Part shown: piece by piece, positions 43,655 through 52,419 of the stretch
Layout of the letters: each line of letters begins with the position of its first letter
Numbering within the stretch: position 1 is the first letter of the stretch
Assembly (NCBI GenBank): GCA_003417655.1
Contig: QVMW01000013.1
Span: 1-64,000 of the forward strand
DNA length: 64,000 bases
DNA from: Rhodobacteraceae bacterium 63075
GTDB lineage: Bacteria > Pseudomonadota > Alphaproteobacteria > Rhodobacterales > Rhodobacteraceae
Reading direction: 5' to 3'
The notes under the pieces: generated by a model
Database searches by the model: none
The model's input: only the letters and a program-made list of their open reading frames with translations
Told to the model about the DNA's origin: nothing
Made by a program: the position numbers and the translations under genes

Positions 43655-44296
43655 ATGACGCTCAAGGACGACACGCTGACAGAGGAAGGCCTGCGCCCCA
43701 GCGGCGCGGGCCGCCTGCTCATCATCGCCTGCGGCGCGCTGGCCCGCGAGATCCTCGCCCTCAAGCGCCTCAATGGCTGGGACCACATGGACCTCGCCTG
43801 CCTGCCCGCCAAGCTGCACCTCTACCCTGAGCGCATCACCGAGGAGGTCGAAAGGGCCGTCCTCAAACACCGCGCCGCCTATGACGACATCTTCATCGCC
43901 TATGCCGATTGCGGCACGGGCGGGCTGCTCGAGGCCAAATGCGCCGAGCTCGGCGTCGAGATGATCGCCGGGCCGCATTGCTACTCCTTCTTCGAGGGCA
44001 ACGCCGCCTTCGCCGAACACGCAGACGAGATCACCGCCTTCTACCTCACCGATTTCCTGGTCAAGCAGTTCGACGCCTTCGTCTGGAAGCCCATGGGGCT
44101 GGACAAACACCCCGAGCTTCTGCCGATGATCTTCGGCCATTACACCAAGCTCGTCTACCAGGCCCAGACCCGCGATGCCGCCCTCGAAGAAAAGGCTCGC
44201 GACTGCGCCCGCCGCCTCGGCCTCGCCTATGAATACCGCTTCACCGGCTACGGCGATCTCGCGACCGCCCTCGCCGCCCGCGCCCAGACCGCCTGA
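43655..44296 (+). CDS. DUF1638 family protein, linked to the corrinoid protein
   Basis: A 213-residue soluble protein of unknown molecular function. GRLLIIACGALAREILAL and YADCGTGGLLEAKC contain conserved cysteines, and the segment GPHCYSFFEGNAAF is the DUF1638 core. GGGAGAG lies just before the ATG. DUF1638 genes occur beside methyl-corrinoid proteins in varied organisms, and split methionine synthases of Roseobacter relatives have such accessory genes, so a role in corrinoid methylation or reactivation is the best guess. Not proven by anything in the sequence. Confidence 0.85.
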   Translation: MTLKDDTLTEEGLRPSGAGRLLIIACGALAREILALKRLNGWDHMDLACLPAKLHLYPERITEEVERAVLKHRAAYDDIFIAYADCGTGGLLEAKCAELGVEMIAGPHCYSFFEGNAAFAEHADEITAFYLTDFLVKQFDAFVWKPMGLDKHPELLPMIFGHYTKLVYQAQTRDAALEEKARDCARRLGLAYEYRFTGYGDLATALAARAQTA

Positions 44297-44375
44297 CACA
44301 CCCTGTGCCGCGCGACACACCCGCCTCGCTCAACGCACGCCAAGCCCTTCTTCTTGCTGGAAATATCCTGGGGGT

Positions 44376-44424
44376 CTGGGGGCAAAGCCCCCAGCGGATC
44401 GGATCCGGCGCAGCCGGATTCGAT
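44376..44424. repeat. Two tandem hairpins in the intergenic region before sufE
   Basis: CTGGGGGC/GCCCCCAG with an AAA loop (44376-44394) is followed by ATCCGGC/GCCGGAT with a GCA loop (44403-44419), extended outward by GATC arms. The preceding stretch TTCTTGCTGGAAATATCC (44351-44368) reads like a recurring intergenic element of Rhodobacterales, from memory. The hairpins lie between convergent DUF1638 and sufE and probably terminate both. Confidence 0.7.
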
Positions 44425-44426
44425 CC

Positions 44427-44834
44427 TCAAGCCGTGGCCGCGACGCTCCGGATTCGCTCGATCATCGCGCGCACCCCGTTGGAGCGCTGCGCCGAGAGAT
44501 GCTCGTGCAGCCCGAGCCGCGTCAGCTCCGCCTGCGCATCCGTCTCCAGGACCTGCGCCAGCGTCAGCCCGTTGTAGAGCTTGCGCAACACGGCAATGAG
44601 CCCGCGCACGATCATCGCGTCGCTGTCACCGTCGAAATGGAAGACATCGCCCTCGATCCGCGGATGCAGCCAGACCTGGCTGGCACAGCCATCGACCTTG
44701 GTCGCCGGCACTTTCAGCGCCGCGTCGAGCGGCTCCATCGCGCGGCCGAGCTCGATGACATGAGCATACCGGTCTTCCCAGTCGTCCAGAAACTCGAAAT
44801 CCTCGACGATCTCCTCGAATGCTGCGCTGGCCAT
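44427..44834 (-). CDS. sufE: SufE family sulfur-acceptor protein
   Basis: A 135-residue partner of cysteine desulfurases, receiving persulfide sulfur for Fe-S cluster assembly. The acceptor cysteine is C50 in KVDGCASQVWL, the SufE signature; the C-terminal helix RSNGVRAMIERI is also typical. AGGAG sits 5 nt before the ATG at 44832-44834. No suf genes adjoin it; the possible desulfurase-like aminotransferase at 11.6 kb is distant and should not be taken as its partner without evidence. Confidence 0.93.
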   Translation of the reverse strand: MASAAFEEIVEDFEFLDDWEDRYAHVIELGRAMEPLDAALKVPATKVDGCASQVWLHPRIEGDVFHFDGDSDAMIVRGLIAVLRKLYNGLTLAQVLETDAQAELTRLGLHEHLSAQRSNGVRAMIERIRSVAATA

Positions 44835-44977
44835 GGTCTCTCCTGCGATTGCTCCCTGCCACATAGGCAGCACGCCGCGAAAGGTCCAGCCCCCTCGCCG
44901 CGTCCTTTTCGCCAGCTGTCTCTTTTCAAGGCCCGAGCAATAGGCTAGCAAGTAGGCAAGAGATGATGGGGGCAGAC

Positions 44978-45484
44978 ATGCGGATCATGGTGACAACGGC
45001 GCTGGCAGCCACTCTGGCGCTTTCAGGTTGCGGGGGCGGCTCCGGGTGGAACCCGCTCGGCTGGTTCGGCGGAGGCCGCACCGCGCCCGCAGCGGGGCCG
45101 GAACAGACCAACCCGCTGATCCCGCGCCGCTCCGCCTTCCGCCGCCCCGAGCCGGAATATGACGGCCGGCCCGTCCAGCAGGTGCTGGACCTGCGCTTCG
45201 AGCCGGTCTCGGGCGGGGCGATCGTCCATGCCCGCGGCCTCAGCGCGACGCTCGGCGCCTATGACCTGGCCCTCGTGCCCAGCGAGGAAACCGAGGCCGA
45301 AGGCCCCAGGGAAGTTCTCGACTACACGTTGAGCGCCCGCTACTCGGCCCGCTCGCGCCCGCCCGCGCCGGCCACGTCGCGCGAACTCAATGTCGCGACC
45401 TTCCTCTCCGATGAAGAGCTGCGCGGGGTGCGCAGCATCCGCGTGCGCGCCGCCTCGAACAGCCAGAGCGTCCGCCGCCGCTGA
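44978..45484 (+). CDS. Small lipoprotein of unknown function
   Basis: A 168-residue exported protein. The lipobox LSGC (cleavage before Cys18) follows a short hydrophobic signal MRIMVTTALAATLALSGC, then a Gly/Pro-rich linker and a domain of about 110 residues with predicted beta structure (VLDLRFEPVSGGAIVHARG). GGGGG lies 5 nt before the ATG at 44978; an ATG at 44963 is possible. I do not recognise a family beyond a hypothetical lipoprotein. It is divergent from sufE and convergent with rnd. Confidence 0.75.
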   Translation: MRIMVTTALAATLALSGCGGGSGWNPLGWFGGGRTAPAAGPEQTNPLIPRRSAFRRPEPEYDGRPVQQVLDLRFEPVSGGAIVHARGLSATLGAYDLALVPSEETEAEGPREVLDYTLSARYSARSRPPAPATSRELNVATFLSDEELRGVRSIRVRAASNSQSVRRR

Positions 45485-45516
45485 CCCCCTGCCATCAGGG
45501 CGCGCCGCCCGCGTTT

Positions 45517-46674
45517 TCAGGCGCTGATCACCTTCACGTCACGTCCCTGAACCGTCAGGGCGATCTTCCCTTCGCAGAGCCGCAGCGCATCGGCCCCGAA
45601 GGCCTCGCGCCGCCAGCCGCTCAGCGCATGCACATCGCGCTCTCCGGCGGCGATGAAATCGAGATCGGCGGCCGAGGCGATGAGCTTGGAGGCCACGCCC
45701 AGCTCCTCGCTCTTGGCCTTGAGCAGCACGCGCAGCAGGTCAGCCAGCGCCGGGTTCACGTTGAGCTTGTCGCGCGCGCGGTCGGGCTGGGGCATGTGCT
45801 CGGGCGGACAGTTCAGCCCCGCCTCCACCGCCTCCAGGATGCCATCAGCGATCTCCCCCTTGCGCGCCTCGCGCAAGAGCAGCCGCGAGCGGCCCAGGTC
45901 CTTGTGATCCTTGGGCTTGGTCGAGGCCAGCTCGGTCAGCGCGTCGTCCTTGAACACGCGGTTGCGCGGCACGTTGCGCCGCTGCGCGTAATCCTCGCGG
46001 AACCGCGCCAGCTCGCGCACCACGGCGAGGAACTTGCCGCTGCTGGTGCGCGTCTTCACGCGCTTCCAGGCCTCCTCGGGCACGATCCTGTAGGTCTCGG
46101 GCGAGGTGAGCACATCGAGCTCCTCGCGCACCCAGGCCTCGCGGCCGCTCTTTTCCAGCTCGCCCGCGAGATATTCGTAGATCACCCGCAGATGCGTGAC
46201 ATCCGCCAGCGCGTATTTCTTCTGCGCCTCCGAGAGCGGCCTGCGCGACCAGTCGGTGAAGCGGGAGGTCTTGTCCACGCTTTCCCTGGCAATCTTGCGC
46301 ACCAGCGTCTCGTAGCCCACCTGCTCTCCGAAGCCGCAGACCATCGCCGCCACCTGCGTGTCGAAAAGCGGATGCGGGATCACATCGCCGTCATGCAGGA
46401 AAATCTCGAGATCCTGCCGGGCCGCATGAAACACCTTCACGACAGTCTCGTCGGCCATGAGCCGCCAGAGCGGGGCAAGGTCAAGCCCGTCAGCGAGCGG
46501 GTCCACCAGAACCGCGCCCTCGTCGCCCTCGCCCGGCATGGCAAGCTGCACGAGGCAGAGCTTGGCATAATAGGTGCGCTCGCGGAGGAACTCGGTATCG
46601 ACGGTGACATAATCGTGCTGCGCAGCGGCTTCGCAAAAGGCGGCCAGCTCTTGGGTCGTGGTGATGGTTTTCAT
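45517..46674 (-). CDS. rnd: Ribonuclease D
   Basis: A 385-residue 3'-5' exoribonuclease of the DEDDy class that trims tRNA and other structured RNAs. The exonuclease motifs are visible: DTEF near residue 20, VFHAARQDLEIF, FDTQVAAM, and YALADVTHL with the Tyr and last Asp. An HRDC domain follows in the C-terminal half (about residues 205-285). The start is ATG 46672-46674, as in other Rnd proteins. Its upstream neighbour is a 383-bp gap containing a 148-bp inverted-repeat element. Confidence 0.95.
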   Translation of the reverse strand: MKTITTTQELAAFCEAAAQHDYVTVDTEFLRERTYYAKLCLVQLAMPGEGDEGAVLVDPLADGLDLAPLWRLMADETVVKVFHAARQDLEIFLHDGDVIPHPLFDTQVAAMVCGFGEQVGYETLVRKIARESVDKTSRFTDWSRRPLSEAQKKYALADVTHLRVIYEYLAGELEKSGREAWVREELDVLTSPETYRIVPEEAWKRVKTRTSSGKFLAVVRELARFREDYAQRRNVPRNRVFKDDALTELASTKPKDHKDLGRSRLLLREARKGEIADGILEAVEAGLNCPPEHMPQPDRARDKLNVNPALADLLRVLLKAKSEELGVASKLIASAADLDFIAAGERDVHALSGWRREAFGADALRLCEGKIALTVQGRDVKVISA

Positions 46675-46819
46675 GTTGCTCGGCAATCCGGATTTTCTGG
46701 TTTGCGCCGTCATAAAGCCAAAGCGCCCCGAAGGAAACCCGCCGCGCGCGGTGCGGCTTTTCTTGGCAGCCTTTCCGAGTCGGCGTTGCGTGCGTAGCTG
46801 TCCTTCAACACCAGGCGCC

Positions 46820-46967
46820 CCGCCGCGCCATCGACGGGCCGCGGCGCGGCGAACCGACACCGGGATGACAGAGGTTTATTCAGGTTACTGGCGCGCAACG
46901 AGCCGGCAAAGCGCCAAGAGCAGCCCAATCGCCGGGCCGAAGGGGCGGCCCGTCGATGGCGCGGCGG
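46820..46967. repeat. 148-bp element bounded by perfect 23-bp inverted repeats
   Basis: CCGCCGCGCCATCGACGGGC plus CGC at 46820-46842 recurs as its exact reverse complement at 46945-46967, leaving a 102-bp core. Both ends stop matching immediately outside and inside. I see no clear target-site duplication and no reading frame that fills the core, so it could be a MITE-like miniature element or a very strong RNA stem. It occupies the gap between rnd and purN (46675-47057), where I find no gene. Confidence 0.8.
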
Positions 46968-47057
46968 CCTTCGGCCTTGATTCCGCGCTGGAGTTTCGCG
47001 ATCAAATGTCAGGCAAGGCCCCGAAGCGACCGCTGCCAACCCAGAGCGTCCCCTGCC

Positions 47058-47645
47058 TCACCCCCAATCGATCCGCCCGCGCTCACCGCTCGCGAAACGG
47101 CGCAGGACTGCCGGGTAGAGCTTGTGTTCCTGCTCCAGCACCCTTGCCGCCAGCGTCTCGGCTGTGTCGCCGGCCAGAATCGGCACCCGCGCCTGCCCGA
47201 GGATCGGCCCGTCATCGAGCCGCGCGGTCACCTCGTGCACGGTGCAGCCCGCCTCGGCATCGCCCGCGTCGATGGCCCGCTGATGCGTGTCGAGCCCCTT
47301 GTATTTCGGCAGGAGCGAGGGGTGAATGTTGAGCATCCGGCCCTCCCACAGGCGGGTGAATCCTTCGGTCAGCACCCGCATGAACCCGGCCAGGCAGATC
47401 ATGTCGGAGCCATGCTCCTCGATCACATTTTGCAGTTCTTTTTCAAAGGCTTCCCGGCCACCCTTGAAGCGCCTGTGGTCCACATGCGCCGTCGGCACGC
47501 CCATCTCCTGCGCCTTGGCCAACCCGCCCGCGTCGGCCGAATTGGCCAGCACGAGGCAAGGCCGCGCCGGGTGATCGCCCGCCATGCTCTCCACGAGCCT
47601 GACCATGTTCGAGCCGCCACCCGAGATGAGAATGGCGACGCGCAT
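47058..47645 (-). CDS. purN: Phosphoribosylglycinamide formyltransferase
   Basis: A 195-residue enzyme using 10-formyltetrahydrofolate to formylate GAR. RVAILISGGGSNM is the phosphate-binding start, and MLNIHPSLLPKYKGLDTH contains the catalytic His, with the Asp in DDGPILGQ. The start is ATG 47643-47645, overlapping the purM stop by 1 bp (TGATG), so purM-purN is a coupled pair, leftward. Consistent in length with bacterial PurN. Confidence 0.96.
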   Translation of the reverse strand: MRVAILISGGGSNMVRLVESMAGDHPARPCLVLANSADAGGLAKAQEMGVPTAHVDHRRFKGGREAFEKELQNVIEEHGSDMICLAGFMRVLTEGFTRLWEGRMLNIHPSLLPKYKGLDTHQRAIDAGDAEAGCTVHEVTARLDDGPILGQARVPILAGDTAETLAARVLEQEHKLYPAVLRRFASGERGRIDWG

Positions 47646-48700
47646 CACAGGAGCGCGCCCTCGTAGGTCACGCCTTCGCCCACGCGCAGATGGCCCAGAA
47701 CGCTCACCGCCTCGCCCTCGGCCTCCAGCAGCGCCTTGAGCGCCTCCGCCTCGGAGGCCTCGACCGCAAGGATCATGCCGATCCCGCAGTTGAACGTCTT
47801 GAGCATCTCCGCCTCATCCATACCGCCCGTCTGCGCCAGCCACCGGAACACCTCCGGCAGCGCCCATGCGCCGAGATCCACCTGAGCGCCCAGCCCTTCG
47901 GGCAGGACGCGCGGCAGGTTCTCCGTGAGCCCGCCGCCGGTGATATGCGCCAGCGCATGCACCCCGCCCGCGCGCACCGCCGCCAGCGCCTGCTTGACGT
48001 AGAGCCGCGTCGGCGCGAGCAGCGCCGCGCCGAGGCTGCCTGTCGCCCATGGGCAGTCCGCCTCCCAGCCAAGCCCCGAGACCTCGACCAGCTTGCGCAC
48101 GAGGCTGTAGCCGTTGGAATGGACCCCGTTCGAACCGAGCCCGAGGAGCACATCGCCCTCTTTCACGCCGCTGGGCAGCGCCGCGCCGCGCTCCATCGCG
48201 CCCACGGCAAAGCCCGCAAGGTCGAAGTCCCCGTCCGGATACATCCCGGGCATCTCCGCCGTCTCGCCGCCGATGAGCGCGCAGCCCGACAGCTCGCAGC
48301 CCGTCGCGATCCCCTCGATGATCCGCGCGGCCTTCTCGGTCTCCAGCTTGCCGGTGGCGAAATAGTCGAGAAAGAAGAGCGGCTCCGCGCCCTGGCAGAC
48401 GAGATCATTGACGCACATGGCGACAAGGTCGATCCCCACGCCGTCCACTTCGCCGGTGTCGATGGCGATGCGCAGCTTGGTGCCGACACCATCCGTCGCC
48501 GCGACCAGCACAGGGTCGACATAGCCCGCCGCCTTCAAGTCGAAAAGCGCCCCGAAGCCGCCCAGACCGGCCATCACGCCGGGCCGCGCCGTGCGCTTGG
48601 CCGCCGGCTTGATCCGGTCAACAAGCGCATTGCCCGCGTCGATATCCACACCCGCATCAGCATAGGTGATGCCGTTCTTGCCCGCCTGATTTGCCGTCAT
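47645..48700 (-). CDS. purM: Phosphoribosylformylglycinamidine cyclo-ligase
   Basis: A 351-residue AIR synthetase. The N-terminus [20 protein letters not shown], the core ATDGVGTKL and [10 protein letters not shown], and the C-terminal [13 protein letters not shown] and FNCGIGM motifs are all as expected. GAGGG lies close to the ATG at 48698-48700; a longer frame would extend past the likely promoter for the divergent sterol-desaturase-like gene. Coupled to purN downstream. Confidence 0.97.
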   Translation of the reverse strand: MTANQAGKNGITYADAGVDIDAGNALVDRIKPAAKRTARPGVMAGLGGFGALFDLKAAGYVDPVLVAATDGVGTKLRIAIDTGEVDGVGIDLVAMCVNDLVCQGAEPLFFLDYFATGKLETEKAARIIEGIATGCELSGCALIGGETAEMPGMYPDGDFDLAGFAVGAMERGAALPSGVKEGDVLLGLGSNGVHSNGYSLVRKLVEVSGLGWEADCPWATGSLGAALLAPTRLYVKQALAAVRAGGVHALAHITGGGLTENLPRVLPEGLGAQVDLGAWALPEVFRWLAQTGGMDEAEMLKTFNCGIGMILAVEASEAEALKALLEAEGEAVSVLGHLRVGEGVTYEGALL

Positions 48701-48799
48701 GATCGCCCTCGCACAAGTTCGCCTTCGCGATAGCCCAGCCACCCGCGAAAGACAACTCCCGGCCTTGACAGACCAAGCCACTGAGTCACCATATCCCCC

Positions 48800-49732
48800 A
48801 TGTTCGACTGGCTGCGGGACCTTTATGCAAGTTTCTTCGGAAGCGACGTCTTCGTCGCGCCCGAATACCTGCTCTTCTCCCTGCCGATCGCCTGGGTGAT
48901 CTACCGGGTTCACCGCCGCCGCGGCAGGGCCTCGGGCGGGTTCTGGCAGTGGCTCATTCCGCGCAGAATCTACCTGCACCGCTCGCATATGCTCGACCTG
49001 AAGCTTTTCGTGCTCGGCCGGCTGATGGTGTTCCTCGGCCTCTTCGCGCGGGTCTCGCTCACCACGGCCATTGCAGGCGCTGTCGCCGCGCAGGGCTTCG
49101 CGCCCTCGGGCCTGTCGCTGACGCCGCTGGTGCTCGCGCTGGTGCTCTGGCTCGTCACCGACATGACCTCCTACTGGATGCACCGCGCCTATCACGAGCT
49201 TTCGCTGATCTGGCCGCTGCATGCCGTGCATCACAGCGCCGAGGTGCTCACGCCCTTCTCGGCCTATCGCCAGCACCCGCTGGCGCTGGTCCTGTCATCG
49301 CTGGTGCTCTCGGCCGTCACCGGACTGGCCCAGGGGCTGGTCATCGGCAGCGCCGCGCCGGACACGGCGATTCTCGAGATCGCGGGGATAAACGCCTTTC
49401 TGGTGTTGGGCACGCTCGCGATGGCGAACTTTCACCACTCGCATATCTGGGTGTCCTTCGGCCCGATGCTCGAACACCTGCTGATCTCGCCCGCGCAGCA
49501 CCAGATCCATCACTCGACGCGCCCCGAGCATTTCAACAAGAATTACGGCCAGACGCTGGCGCTGTGGGATTGGCTCTTCGGCACGCTCTACGTCATCCGC
49601 GGCGCGGAGGACGTGCGCTTCGGCCTCGACGGGCCGCAGGAAGAAAGGCTCATGACCCACGGCTTCTGGGCCACGCTCAGCAACCCGGTCGCACGCATCT
49701 GGCGCGCGCTCAGGCCCGGCTCCGGAAAGTAG
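48800..49732 (+). CDS. Sterol desaturase / fatty acid hydroxylase family membrane protein
   Basis: A 310-residue integral membrane di-iron oxygenase. The histidine motifs [13 protein letters not shown] and HQIHHS provide the metal ligands, with four or so transmembrane helices between. This family hydroxylates or desaturates lipids, and many bacterial members act on unidentified acyl chains or carotenoid-like substrates. It is divergent from purM. A lipid target could fit the presence of olsB and cfa elsewhere in the window, but nothing ties them together. Confidence 0.92.
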   Translation: MFDWLRDLYASFFGSDVFVAPEYLLFSLPIAWVIYRVHRRRGRASGGFWQWLIPRRIYLHRSHMLDLKLFVLGRLMVFLGLFARVSLTTAIAGAVAAQGFAPSGLSLTPLVLALVLWLVTDMTSYWMHRAYHELSLIWPLHAVHHSAEVLTPFSAYRQHPLALVLSSLVLSAVTGLAQGLVIGSAAPDTAILEIAGINAFLVLGTLAMANFHHSHIWVSFGPMLEHLLISPAQHQIHHSTRPEHFNKNYGQTLALWDWLFGTLYVIRGAEDVRFGLDGPQEERLMTHGFWATLSNPVARIWRALRPGSGK

Positions 49733-49738
49733 CCGCGC

Positions 49739-49975
49739 TCAGAACTCTTCGAGCACCTTGCCCGAGCCGGTTCCACTCTCGGCATTCTTCGACGATGTGC
49801 TCATGCTGCCCTTGCGGTCCTTGTCAGAGAGCAGCCAGATCGCCAGCCCGATGAGGGCCGCGCCGATCAGCACCTTCTCGTCGTTGTTGGAGCCGCTCGG
49901 TGCTCGATCTCCCGCATGGGCCGTGCCGGCCGCAAGGCTCATCGAAAGCGCGATTGCCAATGTCATCTTCTTCAT
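49739..49975 (-). CDS. Small exported membrane protein, copy A of a tandem pair
   Basis: A 78-residue protein with a signal peptide (MKKMTLAIALSMSLAAGTAHA), then a polar segment, a transmembrane stretch VLIGAALIGLAIWLL and a hydrophilic Ser/Gly-rich tail ending GSGKVLEEF. A GGGGAAG ribosome site precedes the ATG. It is the same length as copy B (50076-50312) and nearly identical from residue 26 on, so the two arose by recent tandem duplication. Function unknown. Confidence 0.85.
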   Translation of the reverse strand: MKKMTLAIALSMSLAAGTAHAGDRAPSGSNNDEKVLIGAALIGLAIWLLSDKDRKGSMSTSSKNAESGTGSGKVLEEF

Positions 49976-50075
49976 GGTTTCAACTTCCCCAGTCTCTTTG
50001 CTTGTTTCACAGGGCAAGCCGGAAGGCTTGCCATGCGTCTTCGAGTTTCCGCACAGGGCGCGCCACTCGGTTCGC

Positions 50076-50312
50076 TCAGAATTCTTGAAGCACCTTGCCC
50101 GAGCCGGTTCCACTCTCGGCATTCTTCGACGAGGTGCTCATGCTGCCCTTGCCGTCCTTGCCTGCCAGCAGCCAGATCGCCAGCCCGATGAGGGCCGCGC
50201 CGATCAGCACCTTTTCGTCATTGTTGGAGCCACTGGGCGCAACATCAGCGGCCTGTGCCGATCCTGACGCAAGGCTCATCGAAAGCGCCACTGCCAGTGT
50301 CGTTTTCTTCAT
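50076..50312 (-). CDS. Small exported membrane protein, copy B of a tandem pair
   Basis: A 78-residue paralogue of copy A. The signal peptide MKKTTLAVALSMSLASGSAQA has diverged somewhat, whereas SGSNNDEKVLIGAALIGLAI and the tail SMSTSSKNAESGTGSGKV are unchanged. GGAGG lies 6 nt before the ATG, a stronger site than that of copy A. This copy is first in the transcript, followed by 100 bp and then copy A. Confidence 0.85.
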   Translation of the reverse strand: MKKTTLAVALSMSLASGSAQAADVAPSGSNNDEKVLIGAALIGLAIWLLAGKDGKGSMSTSSKNAESGTGSGKVLQEF

Positions 50313-50439
50313 TGTTACCCTCCCCAGAGCATTTTCTGTGATTTTCAGCAAACCGCTTTCCGTGTCTGCCGTCAAATCTTTTTACCGCGCCGCTCGCTTG
50401 ACGCCCGCGCCAATGGGACGTAACTCACGATGCCATGGC

Positions 50440-50516
50440 GGGCCTGTAGCTCAATTGGTTAGAGCAGAGCGCTCATAACGCTTTGGTTGGGGGTTCGAGT
50501 CCCTCCGGGCCTACCA
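50440..50516 (+). tRNA. tRNA with CAU anticodon (elongator Met or Ile2)
   Basis: A 77-nt cloverleaf starts GGGCCTGTAGCTCAATTGGT and ends CGGGCCTACCA with CCA encoded. The anticodon loop CTCATAA gives CAU. It lacks initiator features, since it has a matched first acceptor pair region (G-U) and no three-G/C anticodon-stem run. Deciding between elongator Met and lysidine-modified Ile2 needs comparison with other tRNAs of the genome. Confidence 0.93.
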
Positions 50517-50539
50517 TCCGCTTCATCCGAAAGGCCCTC

Positions 50540-51607
50540 ATGCCATCCCCCCGCCACATCGCCGTCACCGCCGCCCTGCTGCTGCTGGGCCTTGCGGGCG
50601 GGTTTGCGGCGCAGCTGCTCGGGTTGCCGCTGCCCTTCCTGCTCGGCTCCCTGCTCGCCGCAGCGCCCGTGGCGATTTTTGCGCAGGCGCGCCTGCCGGA
50701 GAGCTACGGCTTTCCGCCCGGCTTGCGCGTGCCCTTCATCGGGCTCATCGGGGCTGTCATCGGCGCGCAGGTCACGCCCGCGCTGGTGCGCTCGCTGCAT
50801 GATCTGCTCCCCTCCCTGGCGGCTATCCTCGTCTTCGTCATCGCGGCGCAGGGCCTGAACTACCTGATCTTCCGCCGCCTCGGCGGCTATGATCGCGCCA
50901 CGGCCTTCTTCTCCGGCGCGCCGGGCGGGCTGATCGAATCGATCGCGCTCGGCGAATCCCACGGCGCCGACGAGAAGCGCCTCGTCACCCAGCAATTCCT
51001 GCGGATCATCCTCGTCATCACGCTTGTGCCGCTGGGGCTGTCGCTCTGGCTCGGCTACCCTGTCGGCAGCGCGGGCGGGCTCAGCTTCACCGCCGCGCCC
51101 GTCACGCCGCTGATGTATCCGCTCGCCCTCGTCATCATCGCCGCCGGGGCCGTGCTCGGCCGCGCGCTTCACTTGCCCGCGTGGCAGCTCACCGGCGCGC
51201 TGGCGCTCTCCGCAGGGGTCTCGCTGGCCGGACTGCCGCTCGCGCTGCCCGACCCGCTGATCTTCGCCGCGCAGGTCGTCGTCGGCGTCTCGCTCGGGAT
51301 GCGCTTTGCCGGGCTCAGCCTGCCCATGCTCGGCAAGGGGATCTGGCTCTCGCTGGTCTCCGTGACCGCGATGACCCTGCTGGGCGCGGGGCTCGCCCTC
51401 GCACTGCTCATGGTGATGGACCAGCCCTTCGACGTGCTGCTGATCACCTTCGCTCCCGGCGGGGTCAACGAGATGGCCCTGATCGCGCTTTCCATCGGGG
51501 CGAACCCGGCCTTCGTGACCCTGCACCATGTCTTCCGGATCATCGTCACGGTCTTCGTCCTGGGCTTTGCCGCCAAGCGCATGGACCGGGCCGCCCGGTC
51601 AAATTGA
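50540..51607 (+). CDS. AbrB-family (ammonia monooxygenase-like) membrane protein
   Basis: A 355-residue integral membrane protein of about ten helices, built as two repeats. The segments ATAFFSGAPGGLIESIALGE and LITFAPGGVNEMALIALSIG are equivalent parts of the two halves and typify the family named AbrB (pfam05145), which despite its name has no DNA-binding domain. The start is ATG 50540, 24 bp after the tRNA. Transport is likely, substrate unknown. Confidence 0.88.
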   Translation: MPSPRHIAVTAALLLLGLAGGFAAQLLGLPLPFLLGSLLAAAPVAIFAQARLPESYGFPPGLRVPFIGLIGAVIGAQVTPALVRSLHDLLPSLAAILVFVIAAQGLNYLIFRRLGGYDRATAFFSGAPGGLIESIALGESHGADEKRLVTQQFLRIILVITLVPLGLSLWLGYPVGSAGGLSFTAAPVTPLMYPLALVIIAAGAVLGRALHLPAWQLTGALALSAGVSLAGLPLALPDPLIFAAQVVVGVSLGMRFAGLSLPMLGKGIWLSLVSVTAMTLLGAGLALALLMVMDQPFDVLLITFAPGGVNEMALIALSIGANPAFVTLHHVFRIIVTVFVLGFAAKRMDRAARSN

Positions 51608-51629
51608 CAGCCCCCTCGGCGCGGGTTAC

Positions 51630-51643
51630 TGAACAAGTGTTCA
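51630..51643 (+). promoter_or_regulatory. TGAACA-AG-TGTTCA palindrome before the SDR gene
   Basis: A 14-bp inverted repeat with perfect 6-bp arms lies 20 bp before the SDR start, just before its AGGAGGAGG ribosome site. Such palindromes are typical of TetR-type operators controlling acyl-CoA genes. No regulator gene lies next to it. Confidence 0.35.
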
Positions 51644-51663
51644 TTTCAGGAGGAGGAACGGCG

Positions 51664-52419
51664 ATGCAGATCGACCAGACGAAGGCAATCATCACGGGCG
51701 GCGCTTCGGGCCTCGGCGAGGCAACCGCGCGCCATTTCGCGCAGAGCGGCGCGCAGGTCACGCTGTTTGACCGCGACGCGGAGCGCGGCGAGGCCGTGGC
51801 GGCCGAGATCGGCGGGCAGTTCCGGTCCGTCGACGTGACGGACGAAGACAGCGTCTCGCAAGCCATCGCCGCCGCCTCCGAGGCCATGGGCGGTCTCACC
51901 GCCGCCGTCAACTGCGCCGGGATCGGCACCGCCGAGAAGACCCTGCACAAGGACGGGCCCCATGCGCTCGATCACTACCGCCGCATCATTGACGTCAACC
52001 TCAACGGCTCCTTCAACGTCGCCCGCCTTGCCGCCGCCGAGATCGCGAAGAACGACCCCGAGGCCGACGGGGCGCGCGGGGTCATCATCAACACCGCCTC
52101 CATCGCCGCCTTCGAGGGCCAGAAGGGCCAGGTCGGCTATGCCTCCTCCAAGGGTGGCATCGTCGGCATGACCCTGCCCATGGCGCGCGATCTGGCCCGC
52201 GAGGGTATCCGCGTCATGACCATCGCACCGGGTATCTTCGCCACGCCCATGCTGACCGGCCTGCCGCAGGAGGTTCAGGATTCGCTTGCCGCCTCCGTGA
52301 CCTGCCCGCAGCGGCTCGGCGACCCGAATGAATATGCCCGCCTCGCCGCGTTCATCGTCGAATGCGGCTATCTCAACGGCACGGTGATCCGCATCGACGG
52401 CGCGCTGCGCATGATGTGA
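51664..52419 (+). CDS. Short-chain dehydrogenase (3-hydroxyacyl-CoA dehydrogenase type II-like)
   Basis: A 251-residue SDR. The NAD-binding loop TGGASGLG is at 11-18, the catalytic Ser/Tyr/Lys are S146, Y159 and K163 (GYASSKGG), and the NAG motif is NCAGIG. The sequence most resembles the type II 3-hydroxyacyl-CoA dehydrogenase (HSD10-like) group, oxidising hydroxyacyl-CoA in beta-oxidation. A very strong ribosome site AGGAGGAGG precedes the ATG. The upstream palindrome suggests ligand-controlled repression. Confidence 0.9.
   Translation: MQIDQTKAIITGGASGLGEATARHFAQSGAQVTLFDRDAERGEAVAAEIGGQFRSVDVTDEDSVSQAIAAASEAMGGLTAAVNCAGIGTAEKTLHKDGPHALDHYRRIIDVNLNGSFNVARLAAAEIAKNDPEADGARGVIINTASIAAFEGQKGQVGYASSKGGIVGMTLPMARDLAREGIRVMTIAPGIFATPMLTGLPQEVQDSLAASVTCPQRLGDPNEYARLAAFIVECGYLNGTVIRIDGALRMM

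Noticed and set aside
46658..47332. A long plus-strand open frame across the rnd-purN gap, and a 109-codon minus-strand frame at 46710-47039
   Set aside because: Both include the inverted-repeat arms, are Arg/Pro-rich as expected for chance frames in GC-rich DNA, and resemble no family; the first overlaps both rnd and purN in antisense.
50483..50540. Extended start of the AbrB-family gene inside the tRNA
   Set aside because: The extension would translate the 3' half of the tRNA gene; ATG 50540 is the first start outside it and fits the family N-terminus.
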